From contig KQ964263.1 of NCBI GenBank assembly GCA_001566295.1, positions 186,001-250,000 of the forward strand: a stretch of DNA of 64,000 bases, in the 5' to 3' direction. The position numbers were made by a program, and so were the translations under genes. This DNA comes from Microdochium bolleyi. Its lineage: Eukaryota; Ascomycota; Sordariomycetes; Xylariales; Microdochiaceae. The notes under the pieces are model-generated. The model was not told the DNA's origin, ran no database searches, and saw only the letters and a program-made list of their open reading frames with translations. Each line of letters starts with the position of its first letter. Position 1 is the stretch's first letter. Positions 1 to 11,278 of this stretch are shown piece after piece.

Positions 1-2247
1 GTCTTTGAGGGCATCGATGAGCTGCCGAAAGGGAAGTACGGCACCTCCCAGAGGCTTGGCTGGGCCATGGACCAGGAAAAAGGCATGCTGATCGCGTGGG
101 GTCTCAACGGCGAAGACCTGTCCCCGGACCACGGGTATCCGCTGCGGCTCGTCGTGCCGGGCCAGATCGGCGGGCGCATGGTCAAGTGGCTGAACCGCAT
201 CGAGGTGTCGGACCGCGAGAGCCAGCACCACCTGCACTTCTTTGACAACAAGCTCTTACCCACACAGGTCACCGCCGAGCAGGCGCGGAACGAGGACAAG
301 TGGTGGTACGACCCGAAGTACATCATCAACGAACTCAATGTCAACGCGGCGCTGTGCTCTCCCGACCACAACCAAGTCGTGCCGATAGCACCAGCAGCAT
401 CTGATGCTTCCGCACCCAAACAGACTCTCCCCCTCGAGGGCTACGCCTACACCGGTGGAGGTCGCCGCATCACCCGCGTCGAGATCAGTCTCGACGATGG
501 CCGCAACTGGGAGATCTCGGACGTCACCTACCCCGAGGATCTCTACCGGATGCACCCCATCCAGAACCACCCGTACTTTGGCCAGCTGGACCTGAGCATG
601 ACGGAGATGAGCTTCTGCTGGTGCTTCTGGAAGATGGAGCTCGACATGCAGCGGCTCATCGACCAGGACGTGCGCGTCATCTCTGTCCGCGCCATCGACG
701 AGTCGCTCCAGCATATGCCCCGGGACATGGCCTGGACCGCCATGAGCATGATGAACTCGTGGTGGTTCCGCGTCGTCGTGCACAAGGAGGACGGTGGTCG
801 GTCGCTCCGCTTCGAACACCCGGCGCCCGTAGATCATGATAACCGCGGCTGGATGGCGCGCCTCAAGGATGAAGGCCTGGATCCCAGGTATCCCCATTTC
901 GGAGGCGATAGCCCCTTCAGTCCGCCTGCTTCCTCCCTATCTACTACCGAGACGACATCTGCATCATCAGCAGAACCCGTGCTCTCTCAAAAGGATAAAG
1001 ACCTAGCGTTGATGCTGAACCCCGAAAAGACATCTACCATCATCACAGCGGCCCAGCTTGCTGAGCACGCAGACAGCGAAGGCCCCGAGCCGTGGTTCGT
1101 CGTCTACGGCCACGTCTTTGACGGCACGGCGTATCTCCAGGACCACCCTGGTGGAGCCCAGTCGATCCAGCTAGTGGCCGGAGAAGACGCCACTGAGGAC
1201 TTCATGGCCATCCATTCCGCAGACGCCAAGAAGATGCTCCGGGACTACCACATCGGAAGGTTAGAAGAGTCATCTACCACAACAACATTGGCAGCACCAA
1301 TAGAACAGATCGACGATGATCCGTCAAAACCGTTCCTAGAGCCGAAGCGGTGGAAGAAGACCCGGCTCGTGCAGAAGACCGCCGTGTCGCGGGACTCGCG
1401 GATATTCCGCTTCGCCCTGGCCCACGAGGACCAGCTGATCGGCCTCCCCGTGGGCCAGCACGTCTACGTGCGGATCCGGCGGACCAACAAGCTCACGGGC
1501 GAGACGGAGACGGTGCAGCGCGCGTACACCCCGTACAGCGGCAACTCGCAGCGCGGATACCTCGATATCCTCATCAAGGTTTATTTCCCAAGCGAGGCGG
1601 GCAACAACAGCAGCACCACCACCACAGCGGCCGCCTTTGCCGGCGGCAGGATGACCATGCTCCTAGAGAAGCTCCCCATCGGCATAGACTCGGATGACAT
1701 GAGCATCGAGCTCAAGGGCCCCCTCGGCCACTTCACGTACCTCGGCCAGGGCCAGGTGCAGTGGAAGCCCGCGCACCGGCCCCGCACCGTCAGAAAACTC
1801 GCCATGATCGCCGGCGGCAGCGGCATCACGCCCATCTGGTCGACGCTCAAGGCCATTGCGGACGAGTACATGGCTGGCCCGCCGCCCGGTGCCGCCGCCG
1901 GGAGGGAGCCGATCCAGATCTGGATCGTGTACGGCAACCGCACCGAGGACGACATCCTGATCCGCAGGGAGATGGAGGAGCTGTGCGCCGCGCTGCAGGA
2001 CAATCTGCGCATCTGGCACGTGCTCAGTCTCGAGGAGAAGGTGACGAAGGAGTGGAAGATGGGCCGCGGGCGGGTGGGTCTCGAGTGCCTGCGCGAGCAT
2101 CTGCCCCCGCCCCCGCCTGCGCCGGTGGGCGACGAGTTGGAGGATACGCTGGCGCTGGTGTGTGGCCCCCCGGCGATGGAGAAGGGGGTGTCGACGGCGC
2201 TGGAGGAGCTGGGGTGGGATTTGGAAAGGACGGTGGTGTTCTTCTAG
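1..2247 (+). CDS. niaD: Nitrate reductase [NADPH], C-terminal part (5' truncated by window edge)
   Basis: Assimilatory nitrate reductase reduces nitrate to nitrite in the cytosol with electrons from NADPH. The frame is open from base 1, so the gene begins upstream; 748 residues are visible, against roughly 860-980 for full fungal enzymes. Visible order: end of the molybdopterin domain and its dimerisation part (HGYPLRLVVPGQIGGRMVKW, about bases 138-200); a cytochrome b5 domain with haem ligands His at 1144 (HPGG) and His at 1213; a FAD domain with RAYTP at 1519; and an NAD(P)H domain with CGPPAM at 2161. The protein ends in VFF, as is common for fungal nitrate reductases. No intron is needed in the visible part. 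The symbol is the Aspergillus name; Neurospora calls it nit-3. A nitrite reductase or nitrate transporter is often adjacent, but none lies on this side. Confidence 0.96.
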   Translation, partial: VFEGIDELPKGKYGTSQRLGWAMDQEKGMLIAWGLNGEDLSPDHGYPLRLVVPGQIGGRMVKWLNRIEVSDRESQHHLHFFDNKLLPTQVTAEQARNEDKWWYDPKYIINELNVNAALCSPDHNQVVPIAPAASDASAPKQTLPLEGYAYTGGGRRITRVEISLDDGRNWEISDVTYPEDLYRMHPIQNHPYFGQLDLSMTEMSFCWCFWKMELDMQRLIDQDVRVISVRAIDESLQHMPRDMAWTAMSMMNSWWFRVVVHKEDGGRSLRFEHPAPVDHDNRGWMARLKDEGLDPRYPHFGGDSPFSPPASSLSTTETTSASSAEPVLSQKDKDLALMLNPEKTSTIITAAQLAEHADSEGPEPWFVVYGHVFDGTAYLQDHPGGAQSIQLVAGEDATEDFMAIHSADAKKMLRDYHIGRLEESSTTTTLAAPIEQIDDDPSKPFLEPKRWKKTRLVQKTAVSRDSRIFRFALAHEDQLIGLPVGQHVYVRIRRTNKLTGETETVQRAYTPYSGNSQRGYLDILIKVYFPSEAGNNSSTTTTAAAFAGGRMTMLLEKLPIGIDSDDMSIELKGPLGHFTYLGQGQVQWKPAHRPRTVRKLAMIAGGSGITPIWSTLKAIADEYMAGPPPGAAAGREPIQIWIVYGNRTEDDILIRREMEELCAALQDNLRIWHVLSLEEKVTKEWKMGRGRVGLECLREHLPPPPPAPVGDELEDTLALVCGPPAMEKGVSTALEELGWDLERTVVFF

Positions 2248-2863
2248 GTATCCTCCAAAGGAAACTGTATAAAACGACGACGATGGCAAACGATACTGGG
2301 GTCTAGTTTGGGACTTGGTTGCGGGGTGGAGTTTGGAGTTTGGGTTCGTGGACACAATACTAAGCGTACTTCCTTGTTTATATGGCCGTGCTTTGATTGT
2401 GTTTCGTGCAGCATGGATTAGTTTCGCATTGGCAGGTTCTCGCTGTTTTGAACGACAACTTGCCGTGACATGAACTAAGACCCCACGCTCGGTCATTTAT
2501 CGTGGAAAGCCACACTAATAAGCCAGGTAGTGCAGCCATTCAGACTAGGTACTGCGGATTAAGCCTCTGAGGAGTTGGTATGGCTGGCCCTGCCTTGCAA
2601 GATGCAGTTGAACGTGACGCCCGAGCGATCGAGCAGCATAACACCCGCGTCCACCAACTGCTATGTAATGAACTCTATAATAATCTGAGGACCCGAAATA
2701 AAGCTGAAGTCCCCGGGTTTCACTCATTGTACACATGTCACCTCACTGCCGCGGAAGCACACCTTGAGACATTCCCGGAGACGTCCTTCCACCATGCTCA
2801 ACCCGCAGCTATCTGAGTTCGAGATAGACGGTGGGATGCAGGTAAGGGAATCAGTGCATGGAT
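2248..2863. other. Convergent intergenic region
   Basis: This stretch lies between two converging genes (nitrate reductase on + and an NLR on -), so it should hold both 3' ends. I see only short random open frames and no repeat or RNA gene. Confidence 0.7.
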
Positions 2864-5800
2864 TCAGCGCGTCCTGGCTGCAAGGCGTGCGCTGAATCTG
2901 GCTCGTTTCCTTGCTGGGGGGCTGGTGTCGTGCGGCGTCGCGTGGGGTTCGTGTTGAGATGTGCGGCGGCTGCCGGAGCGCACCGGACTAGCAGACGCGC
3001 CTGTCGACGGGGGCCCGTTGGAGTCGGATGCCAGCTGCGACTGTTCTGGCTCTGAATCTGGCCAGTCTATCGCAGCATGTGCCTTTTCGACAGTGGCCGA
3101 GACACCTTCGATATCGGCCTCGAGGCGTGCCGCGGCTTTCGAGTCCCCGATCGCGTCCAGGGCGTCCTGTAGCAGCGTCAAGACATCGAGGCGGAGGTGC
3201 TGACGGTTGTCTGGCCAAGCTCGCAGTTGCTGAGCAGCGTGGCTGAGCAGGGTGATGGCTTGGCCGACGTTTGCCATTGCCAGATATGCCTGGCCAAGGC
3301 GAAACTGGCCCCACAGCTGTTCCCAGACAGCGGAGGAGGCGCCTGACTGGGGCCACAGGTTGTCGCTGTGCTCAAGCAGGCTGGCGGCCGCTGCAGGGTC
3401 GCCGATCTCCAGGTGCGCACGGGCCAGGAACTGGCGGGAACTCAGCAGGCTGAGGTGTGCAGGCGGCAGTGTCTTGGATTCGAGAGCGACGACATGCTCT
3501 AGAAGGTGCAGTGCCCTGTCTTGCTGGCCTGTCTCGAGGTAGCACAAGGCGAGGTTGTGCTCGGCTGTCCGCCGATCTGGGTGCTCTTGGGGCAGTGTCC
3601 TCGAATGTGTGGCGGCGACGTGCTCGTAATGGGGGATGGCGTCGAGCGGCCGGCCAACAGTGTAAAAGACTCGCGCCAGGCTGGAGCGAGCATTCAAGTA
3701 GCTCGGGTGGTCCTCGGTGATGCCGGCAAGCACGTCCTGGAGCAGCGCAAGGGCGCGCCGGTGCTGGCCCAGCTGTCTGCGCGCAGTCGCAAGGCTGATG
3801 CGCGCGTCCTGCAGCCACTTGTCGTGCACTGGGCGCGTCTGCTGCAGGCCAGCGATGACGTCCTCGTAGATGGGCACCGCCGTCGCGGCATCGTCGGCCC
3901 AATTGTACATGTTGGCGAGTTGGTACTGTGCCGCCAGCCACTGTTTGCTGTGCCTGGGATGTACCGCCGCGATGCCCTCGCTACAAAACACGGCCCACTT
4001 GAACGCATCCCCATGACGCCAGTCCTGCAGCATGCACCAAGACACCCGCATCGCCAGCCAGAACCCGTCCTCGGTCTGCTCTTCGGCCTTACCAGAGCTT
4101 GCCAGCGCCCGCAGCGCGTGCGGCATGTACGCCGTCCACACGGCACGTCTTATACGATCGCTGACCGGCATCTTGCCTCTGAGATGTGTAAGCGCACTCG
4201 CGGCGGCCTTGCCCGCCAGCCCCTGTCTCGAGATCCAGCTGCGGATCGCCAGGTGCACCAGGCTGTGCATGTCGTACATGTCGCCCTCGCGCTTCGTCAG
4301 GAATGCGTAGCTGAGCAGCGTCCCCATCGTCTGTGCCAGCACCACCCCAGAGCCCCCGACCGACGGCAGCATCGACTTGGGGATCGCCTTGGGCTCAATC
4401 CGCGACAGGAACATCAGGAGCTGCACCACGGATTCCCGCTCCTCGCCTTCACTGGCCGTGGCCGTGGCCGTGGCCGTTGTTTGCCTCATCTGGTCCAGCG
4501 AGACTAGCCACGTCTTCATCACCGCACTGTGCTCCTTCTGGACGGGCCAGTGCTCCCCAGAGCTCGCCTCGTAGCTTAGTAACTCGACCGCCTCCTCCTC
4601 GCGTCCTCCAAGGTATCCCAGGTACTCCTCAACCGTGCACCGGTTCCGGTTAAGGTATGCTGCCGTCTGGCTGATCGCCAGCGGGAGTCGCTCGATAGCG
4701 TCAAGTAGCTTCTCGCACGCCTCATCGTCGTAGTCACATACTCGGCTGCGGTCTAGAGATTTCTGGAAGAGCTCTTTCGCCTCGCTGGACGGCATGCCGT
4801 GAAGGTCGATCATGGTGCAGCTCGTGGGGACTACGTCTTCTGTCCGTGTTGTGATCAGGGTAAGGCCGTCGTCCCTGTGTGGCAGATAACTGCGCAGTCT
4901 CACAGGAGCATCCCTGAGCAGCGCGACATCGTCCGCGTTGTCGAGCACCAGTAGCCATCTGCTAGCCCTCGGGTCGTTGGATAGGTAGTCCTGTAACTGT
5001 AGCTTCACGTCCCGTGTCGCGTCCCCCTCATCGGCAACGCCCAGGCTGCGCAGAATATCTGTGCACGACTGGTCGAACGTATCCACGCTCAGTGCCGAGA
5101 TCCAGAAAATCGAGTAGTTAGACTTGTGCTCCCGCACCCAGTACGAGAACTCGAGCGCGACCTGAGTCTTGCCGATGCCGCCGAGTCCCACCAGAGCCAC
5201 CGCGTCTTGTCTCTGCTGTTCGTGTTTTCCGAAGAAGCGGTCTTGGAGCTCCTTCAGAACTGCCCTTCGGCCGGTGAAGTTCCGATTATGCCTCATCGGG
5301 ATCAGATGCCGTACTGCGCTCTGTGGCCTGCATTGCCGGTATTAGTGCCGGTTGCACGTACTCTGACAAATGGTGCCGATGTCTTCAACGTACCTAAGTC
5401 GGTCGGCGGGCCTGCATTTCTGCGTCGCTGCCGTCAGGACTGCACGCTGGGCGAGGCTCTGCAACCTCAGCAGGACTGTATCGTACACGTCGTCTTCCCG
5501 CGCATATTTGACAATCTCTGAGTGTCCACGGTTAATGGCACATGAGCAGTCCCCCGCGTCAGCCCCCAATATGCAGTGCGTGGCAGAAAAGGCCGACACG
5601 AGCACGGCCGGCGGTCCAGACATGCACCACTGCCCGTTCTCAAACTGCTGGTTCGCTGATGGTTAGTCTGGCTTGTCCACTCCGGTCCCGCAAAGACGAG
5701 GCTGTTACTTACGACTGCCGTCGGCGACTTCTCTGTCTCGTAGAAGCAGAAGACCTCCGGCCGGCCGAGCGCCTCGAGTGCATCAGGGAACTCTCGGGCC

Positions 5801-6757
5801 TGTCTTGCCAGGAATTGAGAATTTGTCTGGCCGATAGACACGACCAGCTCCGTGTTTGGCCCGGCCTCGCCAACCATGGGCATAAGCGATGTGACGTCCA
5901 TGCCGGTGTGTGGCACACCGAAGAACACGACCGCGCGGATAGCCTTGGAGACTCTCTCGGAGCTGGCCGCCTTTGAGGCTGCCAGGGAGATGATGGCCTG
6001 AGCTATTAGCTGAGCAAGTCCATAGCGGTCCGAGTCGATAACCATATGGCGCTCTGTATGGATTCTTTTTCTTACCTGTTTCGCAATGAGCCCGCCCAGA
6101 CTGTGGGAGATAAGAAGCATGGGCCGCGGGCGGCGGTCATCGCCCAGCACGACGAGGTCGGCAAGCCCGTGCCGCAGTCGACCGGCGATGTCATCCACGT
6201 TCTGCATGCTGGTGCTCCCTGCCACTGGCGACCCGTACCCATAGATCAGAACGCGAGCCATCGGGCGTCCTGTGTCGCGTCCAACGAGATGACGAGGTAG
6301 TGAATCACGCAGCCACATGTGCTCACCGCCGCGTTCCTTGAACGAGCCGAACGCGTGCCCTCCGAGGCCGGACAAGGCGATGATGCTGCTGCGGTGTCAG
6401 CCAGATTCTTGGACGAGGAAGTTCAGACGCATCACTGGAGCCTACATACTCAAGTTGGTAGTCCTCATCTGGTGGCGCGAAAAGCGTCGTGAAGCCGAGG
6501 AAATGCTCGTCGAGCAGGATCGCTTCGCCGCCGTGCTCCGCACATGGCAGTAGCGACCCCGGCGGCGGTGTTGCTGCATCACCCCTGAAGTCGACTGTTG
6601 CCGTCTTGCTGCGCCCGTGGTGTTCGACAGCGAGCGACCGGATCTGGATGTCGCCACCCTCGTCCGCCCGCGACAGCAGCCGCTGCAGGCAGGCGTTGCT
6701 GCAGCGCAGGCCGATCCCGCGTGCACGCCAGGTTTTGCTTTTCGTGCTGGCGGCCAT
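2864..6757 (-). CDS. NLR-type STAND receptor: lipase-like (SesB-like) / NB-ARC / TPR
   Basis: Five exons, complement(join(2864..5327, 5394..5647, 5713..5997, 6076..6388, 6450..6757)), give 1207 codons with all phases matching. Exon 1 carries a short N-terminal region (RSLAVEHHGRSKTATVDF). An alpha/beta-hydrolase domain follows, with SGLGGHAFGSF near residue 109 and a nucleophile elbow SHSLGG near residues 197-202. The NB-ARC domain begins near residue 400, with P-loop GLGGIGKT near 434, Walker B RWLLVLDNADD, LITTRTEDV, a LPLA motif and an MHD-like MHSLVH. Degenerate tetratricopeptide repeats cover about residues 830-1120. This architecture is known in fungi among heterokaryon-incompatibility and immunity-like receptors, where the N-terminal domain is the effector and the TPRs sense a ligand. 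Function here is inferred from architecture. Introns 1 and 3 end in CAGCAG, so one-codon splice variants are possible. Confidence 0.85.
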
Positions 6758-7518
6758 ATCCGGGTCTCTGCATCGGGTACTCGGCTGCCGGCTGGCCGCC
6801 GCAGGTGATTGAGCGGAAGGTTAGGGAATGGTGTCGATTGACGGTGCTTTGGTCATTGGGAATCGCGCAGGAAAGAGAGAGGGTGGGAGCCATCGATTCA
6901 GAGTCAGCGACAGAGGGCTCCACACAGGCGGCACGGGGGCGGCTGGTCTCAGCAGGCATTGAAAACCTTGGCTCTCTACACCTAGGCGTATGCAGGCACC
7001 TCATGTATGCCACGCACACGCGCGCGGACTGCGCCCCGGGCTGCCGGTCGACACGGCGTCGACAGGCAGCTGAGAGTGTGCGGACTCTGGGCTGTGGCCG
7101 AAGAAACTCTTTGTGATTCGCCCATGTTGGTGGTGTATGCACGATACCCCTCACTTCAGGCTCGCGCTGTAGCGACCTGAGAGCCTCGCTCGCTACTCGC
7201 CCTCGTGAATGATCAATGATCCCTGCCAACAACGACGGGTGGGTGGCCGTCCTGCAGGTCTGTATGGGCGGTTGCACTGCCCCGGGTTCAAACTGCTCCG
7301 CTTGGCCATGCATGCCGCTGGCTCGGTGGAAAGGCTCTGTCTGCCTCGTGCGTCCCCAAGGACTGGTGCTGGCTTGGCGGAGGCGACAGACGCGGCTGAT
7401 GATCGCTGCCGCTGACGACCACCACATCGAGACCTCACACTATCCGTACTTTCACGGCCAATGAGAAGGACCGCCAGGTGACCCTGTGGTGCAGAAGGGA
7501 CAAGACAAGCAGCAATGC
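6758..7518. other. Divergent promoter region
   Basis: This gene-free stretch separates the NLR start (minus strand) from the two-TM protein (plus strand), so it probably contains both promoters. I recognise no specific operator. Open frames here are short and lack protein-like composition. Confidence 0.5.
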
Positions 7519-8508
7519 ATGGCACGGACGATGGACCACATCCTGCTCAAGACCATGCGCCCGCCGTTTCTAGCTACCAACACTCTCCGAACCTGGACGG
7601 CCGCAGACGCCGAGCTCCCCGCTACCTTCCAGTGCGATGACGACCTGAGGAACCCGGCGATGGACATCCTCGCCTTCCTGGCCTGCGACCTGCAGACACC
7701 AAGGCTCGACGGCATCCACAAGTACCTCTGGCTGGCCGGGCTCATGCAGCCGGCCCGCGAGCTGCACCGCCAGCGACTACTGGGCCGCACAATCTGCATC
7801 ACCGAGAGACCCGAGGAGCACCTTGTCTGGCACGAGAGCACAATCTTCATTAAGCCTCTGCCCGAATACCTCCTGAGCCACGCGTTCTGGACAACCAGCA
7901 TCTGCCCGCACGAGCCGCTATACCGCAGCGCGCTGGGGCTTCTGTGGTCCTACATCTGGCTCGTCCGCACCAAGCCCGACCTTAAGATTGCGCACGAGAC
8001 CGGGCTCCTGCCCGCTGACATCCACTGGGCGTCCTGGTCCCGCATAGCCCGGGATATCCTCGCTCTCGACGACGACCAGATGATGTGGCGCGAGGTCGGG
8101 CCGCGGTATGCCTACGGCGAGCTGCGCCTCACGCGGCTTAACGCGCTCTATCGCCTCGGCTTCACCGGCTTCTCCCCGCGCAACCTCGTCCGGGCCTACA
8201 TGACGGGCTCGCAGCGGTACACGACTCTCTTTCAGCGCAACTTTGGCTGGCTGCTGGCGGTCTTTGTGTACATCACGGTGGTGCTGTCCGGGATGCAGGT
8301 GGCACTCGCGACGGGGCGATTCGCGGACGACCAGCCGTTCCAGGAGCTCTGCTATGTCGTGTCGCTGGCGTCGATGGTGCTCGTTGTCGCGGCGATCGTC
8401 GTCGTATTTATCGTCTGGCTCGGGCTGTTCTGCTTCCATCTGCTATCGACCATCTTCTTCCACAAGCGGATCAGGGCACGGAGAGAGAAGGCCGCGAGTT
8501 CAAGCTAG
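7519..8508 (+). CDS. Conserved fungal two-TM protein (resembles DUF6601 proteins)
   Basis: The open frame extends upstream to 7486, but the first in-frame ATG is at 7519 (another at 7531), giving about 329 residues. The N-terminal two thirds are soluble, rich in Trp and charged residues, with no signal peptide. Two hydrophobic segments lie at the C-terminus (NFGWLLAVFVYITVVL and a long one around VVAAIVVVFIVWLGLF), followed by a basic tail. The overall pattern resembles the fungal DUF6601 family of unknown function; this assignment is from memory of the family. It sits between an NLR and a HET gene, but nothing in it shows a role in recognition. Confidence 0.75.
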   Translation: MARTMDHILLKTMRPPFLATNTLRTWTAADAELPATFQCDDDLRNPAMDILAFLACDLQTPRLDGIHKYLWLAGLMQPARELHRQRLLGRTICITERPEEHLVWHESTIFIKPLPEYLLSHAFWTTSICPHEPLYRSALGLLWSYIWLVRTKPDLKIAHETGLLPADIHWASWSRIARDILALDDDQMMWREVGPRYAYGELRLTRLNALYRLGFTGFSPRNLVRAYMTGSQRYTTLFQRNFGWLLAVFVYITVVLSGMQVALATGRFADDQPFQELCYVVSLASMVLVVAAIVVVFIVWLGLFCFHLLSTIFFHKRIRARREKAASSS

Positions 8509-8580
8509 CCAGTCACATATGGCGCGTTGTATTAGCCGGATGATGAGGCGCTAAAAAGCTCCACGTTTGAACTGTAGAAC

Positions 8581-10665
8581 TCAGACTATCAGAAATTCCA
8601 TGTCCTCGTCGTCCGTTAGCCCGGCCCAGTACTCGCCGTCCATGATCCCATGTACATAAGCCGAGCCTATGATCCTCCACAAACCCCTCTGTCCATGCTG
8701 TTGCATTATCAGACTCTCGGCACCGCTATGATCCCTGTCCTCAACTTGCCGCAAGACTATCGGCACGGGGCTCCCCCTGAGCAGCACAATCATGTCACCC
8801 ACTTCCGCGTCCGGGTGCGTCCGCACGAATAGGCCATGCTGGGTAGTAGTCCCGAACGTCCAGCCGTGCAGGAAGTTCCGGGTCGTTCCCCATTTAAGAC
8901 ACTGCGGGAACTTAAAGTCGTCCTTTCCATGCACCGTCTCCTCCTCAGCGGCGGCAGCACGGGACTCTGACGCCCATCGCTCGTACAGCTCCCTCCTGTC
9001 GGTGATCTGGTCCGCAGTCATGCGCCCGTGCTTCGGCGCGCGGATGGTGTATCCCGAGTCGAGCAGCAGCGTGCGGACATACGCCTGAAGAGCACTCTCC
9101 GGGGCCACCTCGCCACCAGCTTCCGCGGCGAACGACTTATACGCTCGTCCCCGCAAGCCATCAGGCTCCCAACTGCGCAGCGACTCCTCCCAGCCCGACG
9201 CGTAGGGGTAAACCTCCTCCTCTACTACGCCGAGCGTATCAACTACGACGCCGCTGAGCGCCAGGACACCCTGCTGTGCGAACCGCATGTTGTGCTCGCT
9301 GGTGAACACCGTCTTCCTCCCGCCTACCTCGGCGGTCGCGGCCTGGAACATCTGCACCGCGTCGTCGGGCTCCACGATGGGCCGGATGATGCGCACGGTG
9401 GACCACTCGCCCGCCCACGATGACGCAGTGGCGATCGACAACGGTGGTGGCAGCGCGTCCGGCTCGTCTGGACAGCCTGGCACGAAACGACGCAGCAGGG
9501 CGAGCACGTTGAGGTTCTGCTGCTCGAGGATGCAGGCGGCTGTGGCGGCCTGGAAGACGGCCTGGTCTGTTGTGCCGGCGGTGTAGTCCGGAACGATGAG
9601 CTCGCGGACCGGGTCGGAGCACATGCCCAGCAGGGCGTAGATGTAGTCCTTGGGCAGCAGGCAGCGGCACGGGTTGAACTTGTTGAGGAGCTGGAGGAGG
9701 TTGAGCTGCGTCGATGACGGGCCCATGGTGGAAATGGGGGAAGAGGAGGGTGGAGAGCGTGGCTCGTCGCCACGGATCTGTCGAGATGCCCAGAGGTGAC
9801 GGGCCCGCCACATGTTCATCTGCAGTGCGAAGGGGAGGGCGCGGAAGATGGATCCGCCCTTGGCGATGGAGTCGTTTGGTGCGAATAGCTGATGGACGAC
9901 GGGCCAGGGCAGGTATGCGTCCTCGCAGACAAACTGGATTTTGGTGGCGAGGACGAGCTCCTGCACTATCCACAGCCGCGTCCAGTAGCTGCGGCAGAAG
10001 AATGAGTCTAGAATCTCATGATCACGGGACGTGAGCTTCGTGAGGCGGCCGATGGCATCGTCATCGTCATCAGTGTCGCTGTCACTGTCCTCATCGGTGC
10101 GAGCTGCGCCGAGGACAAGGTGCCGCATGATCTCGAACGCTTTCAGGCCGTTGAGCTCGTCCATGCCAACCCAGGCAATGACGCCGCTTGCCAAGCTGTA
10201 TATGTGGTTCATGTGCCGTAGTTGCACGTTGACCTCGGCCTTGTTCTCCTGGTTGATGCATACCGCGTCGGCCCACAGCACGCGGGCCTGGTCCTCATAT
10301 CGAAGATGCCGCAGGGCCTGGGTCAGGTTGATCGTGGCAGTGAAAGGCCTACCGCACACCTGGATCGTCTCGCGGTCATGAGCACTACCCCAGGCGTAGG
10401 ACAGGGCCTCAAATGGGGGAAGGTTGTTGATCGGCGCGACGCACAGGTCGCAGACGATGGGATCGTCAAAGTCGCCGGGCTCGAGTATCAAGAGGCGGAT
10501 ATCGGAGTTCCCGATGACGCCGGACCGTGTGTATGGCATCTTTGCGCCTGGGCTCGGCCGGCCGCCAGCGACCAAGGGGATGGCATGCCGTCTACGGTCG
10601 CCGCCATGCTGGGCTGCAGTGCCAGCTGTGGCTGATATATCTCGCGGGCTTGCCTTGTCGTCCAT
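8581..10665 (-). CDS. Heterokaryon incompatibility (HET) domain protein, HET-6-like
   Basis: Single exon, 694 residues from the ATG at 10665; the frame stays open further upstream but has no earlier ATG. The HET domain covers about residues 85-240, with FEALSYAWGS near 85-94, LWADAVCINQE near 130-140 and WTRLWIVQELVLA. The rest is the long variable region usual for HET-6-like proteins, ending in an acidic DDEDMEFLIV tail. HET domains, distant TIR relatives, trigger cell death when incompatible fungi fuse. Most HET genes in a genome have no demonstrated incompatibility role, so the function is inferred. No transmembrane segment is seen. Confidence 0.9.
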   Translation of the reverse strand: MDDKASPRDISATAGTAAQHGGDRRRHAIPLVAGGRPSPGAKMPYTRSGVIGNSDIRLLILEPGDFDDPIVCDLCVAPINNLPPFEALSYAWGSAHDRETIQVCGRPFTATINLTQALRHLRYEDQARVLWADAVCINQENKAEVNVQLRHMNHIYSLASGVIAWVGMDELNGLKAFEIMRHLVLGAARTDEDSDSDTDDDDDAIGRLTKLTSRDHEILDSFFCRSYWTRLWIVQELVLATKIQFVCEDAYLPWPVVHQLFAPNDSIAKGGSIFRALPFALQMNMWRARHLWASRQIRGDEPRSPPSSSPISTMGPSSTQLNLLQLLNKFNPCRCLLPKDYIYALLGMCSDPVRELIVPDYTAGTTDQAVFQAATAACILEQQNLNVLALLRRFVPGCPDEPDALPPPLSIATASSWAGEWSTVRIIRPIVEPDDAVQMFQAATAEVGGRKTVFTSEHNMRFAQQGVLALSGVVVDTLGVVEEEVYPYASGWEESLRSWEPDGLRGRAYKSFAAEAGGEVAPESALQAYVRTLLLDSGYTIRAPKHGRMTADQITDRRELYERWASESRAAAAEEETVHGKDDFKFPQCLKWGTTRNFLHGWTFGTTTQHGLFVRTHPDAEVGDMIVLLRGSPVPIVLRQVEDRDHSGAESLIMQQHGQRGLWRIIGSAYVHGIMDGEYWAGLTDDEDMEFLIV

Positions 10666-11278
10666 GCTTAGGACTACGCCACCAGCGGATGCTGCCTGGC
10701 TGCTGTTCGCAACGATGGTCGAAACAGCAAAGAAGCACAAGGGAAAAGAGGGGTAGCGAGCAGCCACAACGGAGTCGAAGCTGACAGCACGACCAAGGAT
10801 GCTATCAGGGCGACCAATCAGGAGTGCAGTGGTGGTCAAGGACCGTACATATGGTAAGGCTGCGCGGTCCGCCTCCGTCCTTTTGGCGTTCTGTCACACC
10901 ACACTTTTATCTTTATAAGCAGCCGAGCCGTCCACTCCGATACTGCCTTCAGGCCACGTGCATCCAGCCTTGCTCGATCATTGGTTTTTGACAGAAGTGA
11001 AGGTGTCGGTCTAGATCACGGGTTCTAGCAGCCGCTCCACAACAAAGCTTGTTCTCACCTCCGGAGGTGATCTCGGAGGTAGACGTGGAGCTCATGCAAC
11101 AATGCAGCCTGACCCGTTTTCTACTCCCCTGGCAAGCCCGGATTTTTAATTTAGCCATCTCGCTTAAGCACAGCACTTTCGTTTCCCAGAATAGCCCTCT
11201 TCCACTACGATCCTGTTACAGGTTTTATTCAGACAGCTTGCAAGCCAACGCCACGGGAATCCCTAGACAGTCAACGAT
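10666..11278. other. Upstream region of the HET gene
   Basis: This holds the HET 5' region and the 3' flank of the small secreted-protein gene. A TTTATCTTTATAAGC stretch near 10906-10920 resembles a TATA-type element but lies about 250 bases upstream of the HET ATG. I recognise nothing else. Confidence 0.4.

Noticed and set aside
256..897. 213-residue open frame antisense to nitrate reductase
   Set aside because: It mirrors GC-rich codon bias of the sense gene and has no domain; a shadow frame.
1663..2496. 277-residue minus-strand frame over the nitrate reductase 3' end
   Set aside because: It overlaps a well-supported gene, is rich in Arg/His/Pro as antisense frames of GC-rich genes are, and has no motif.
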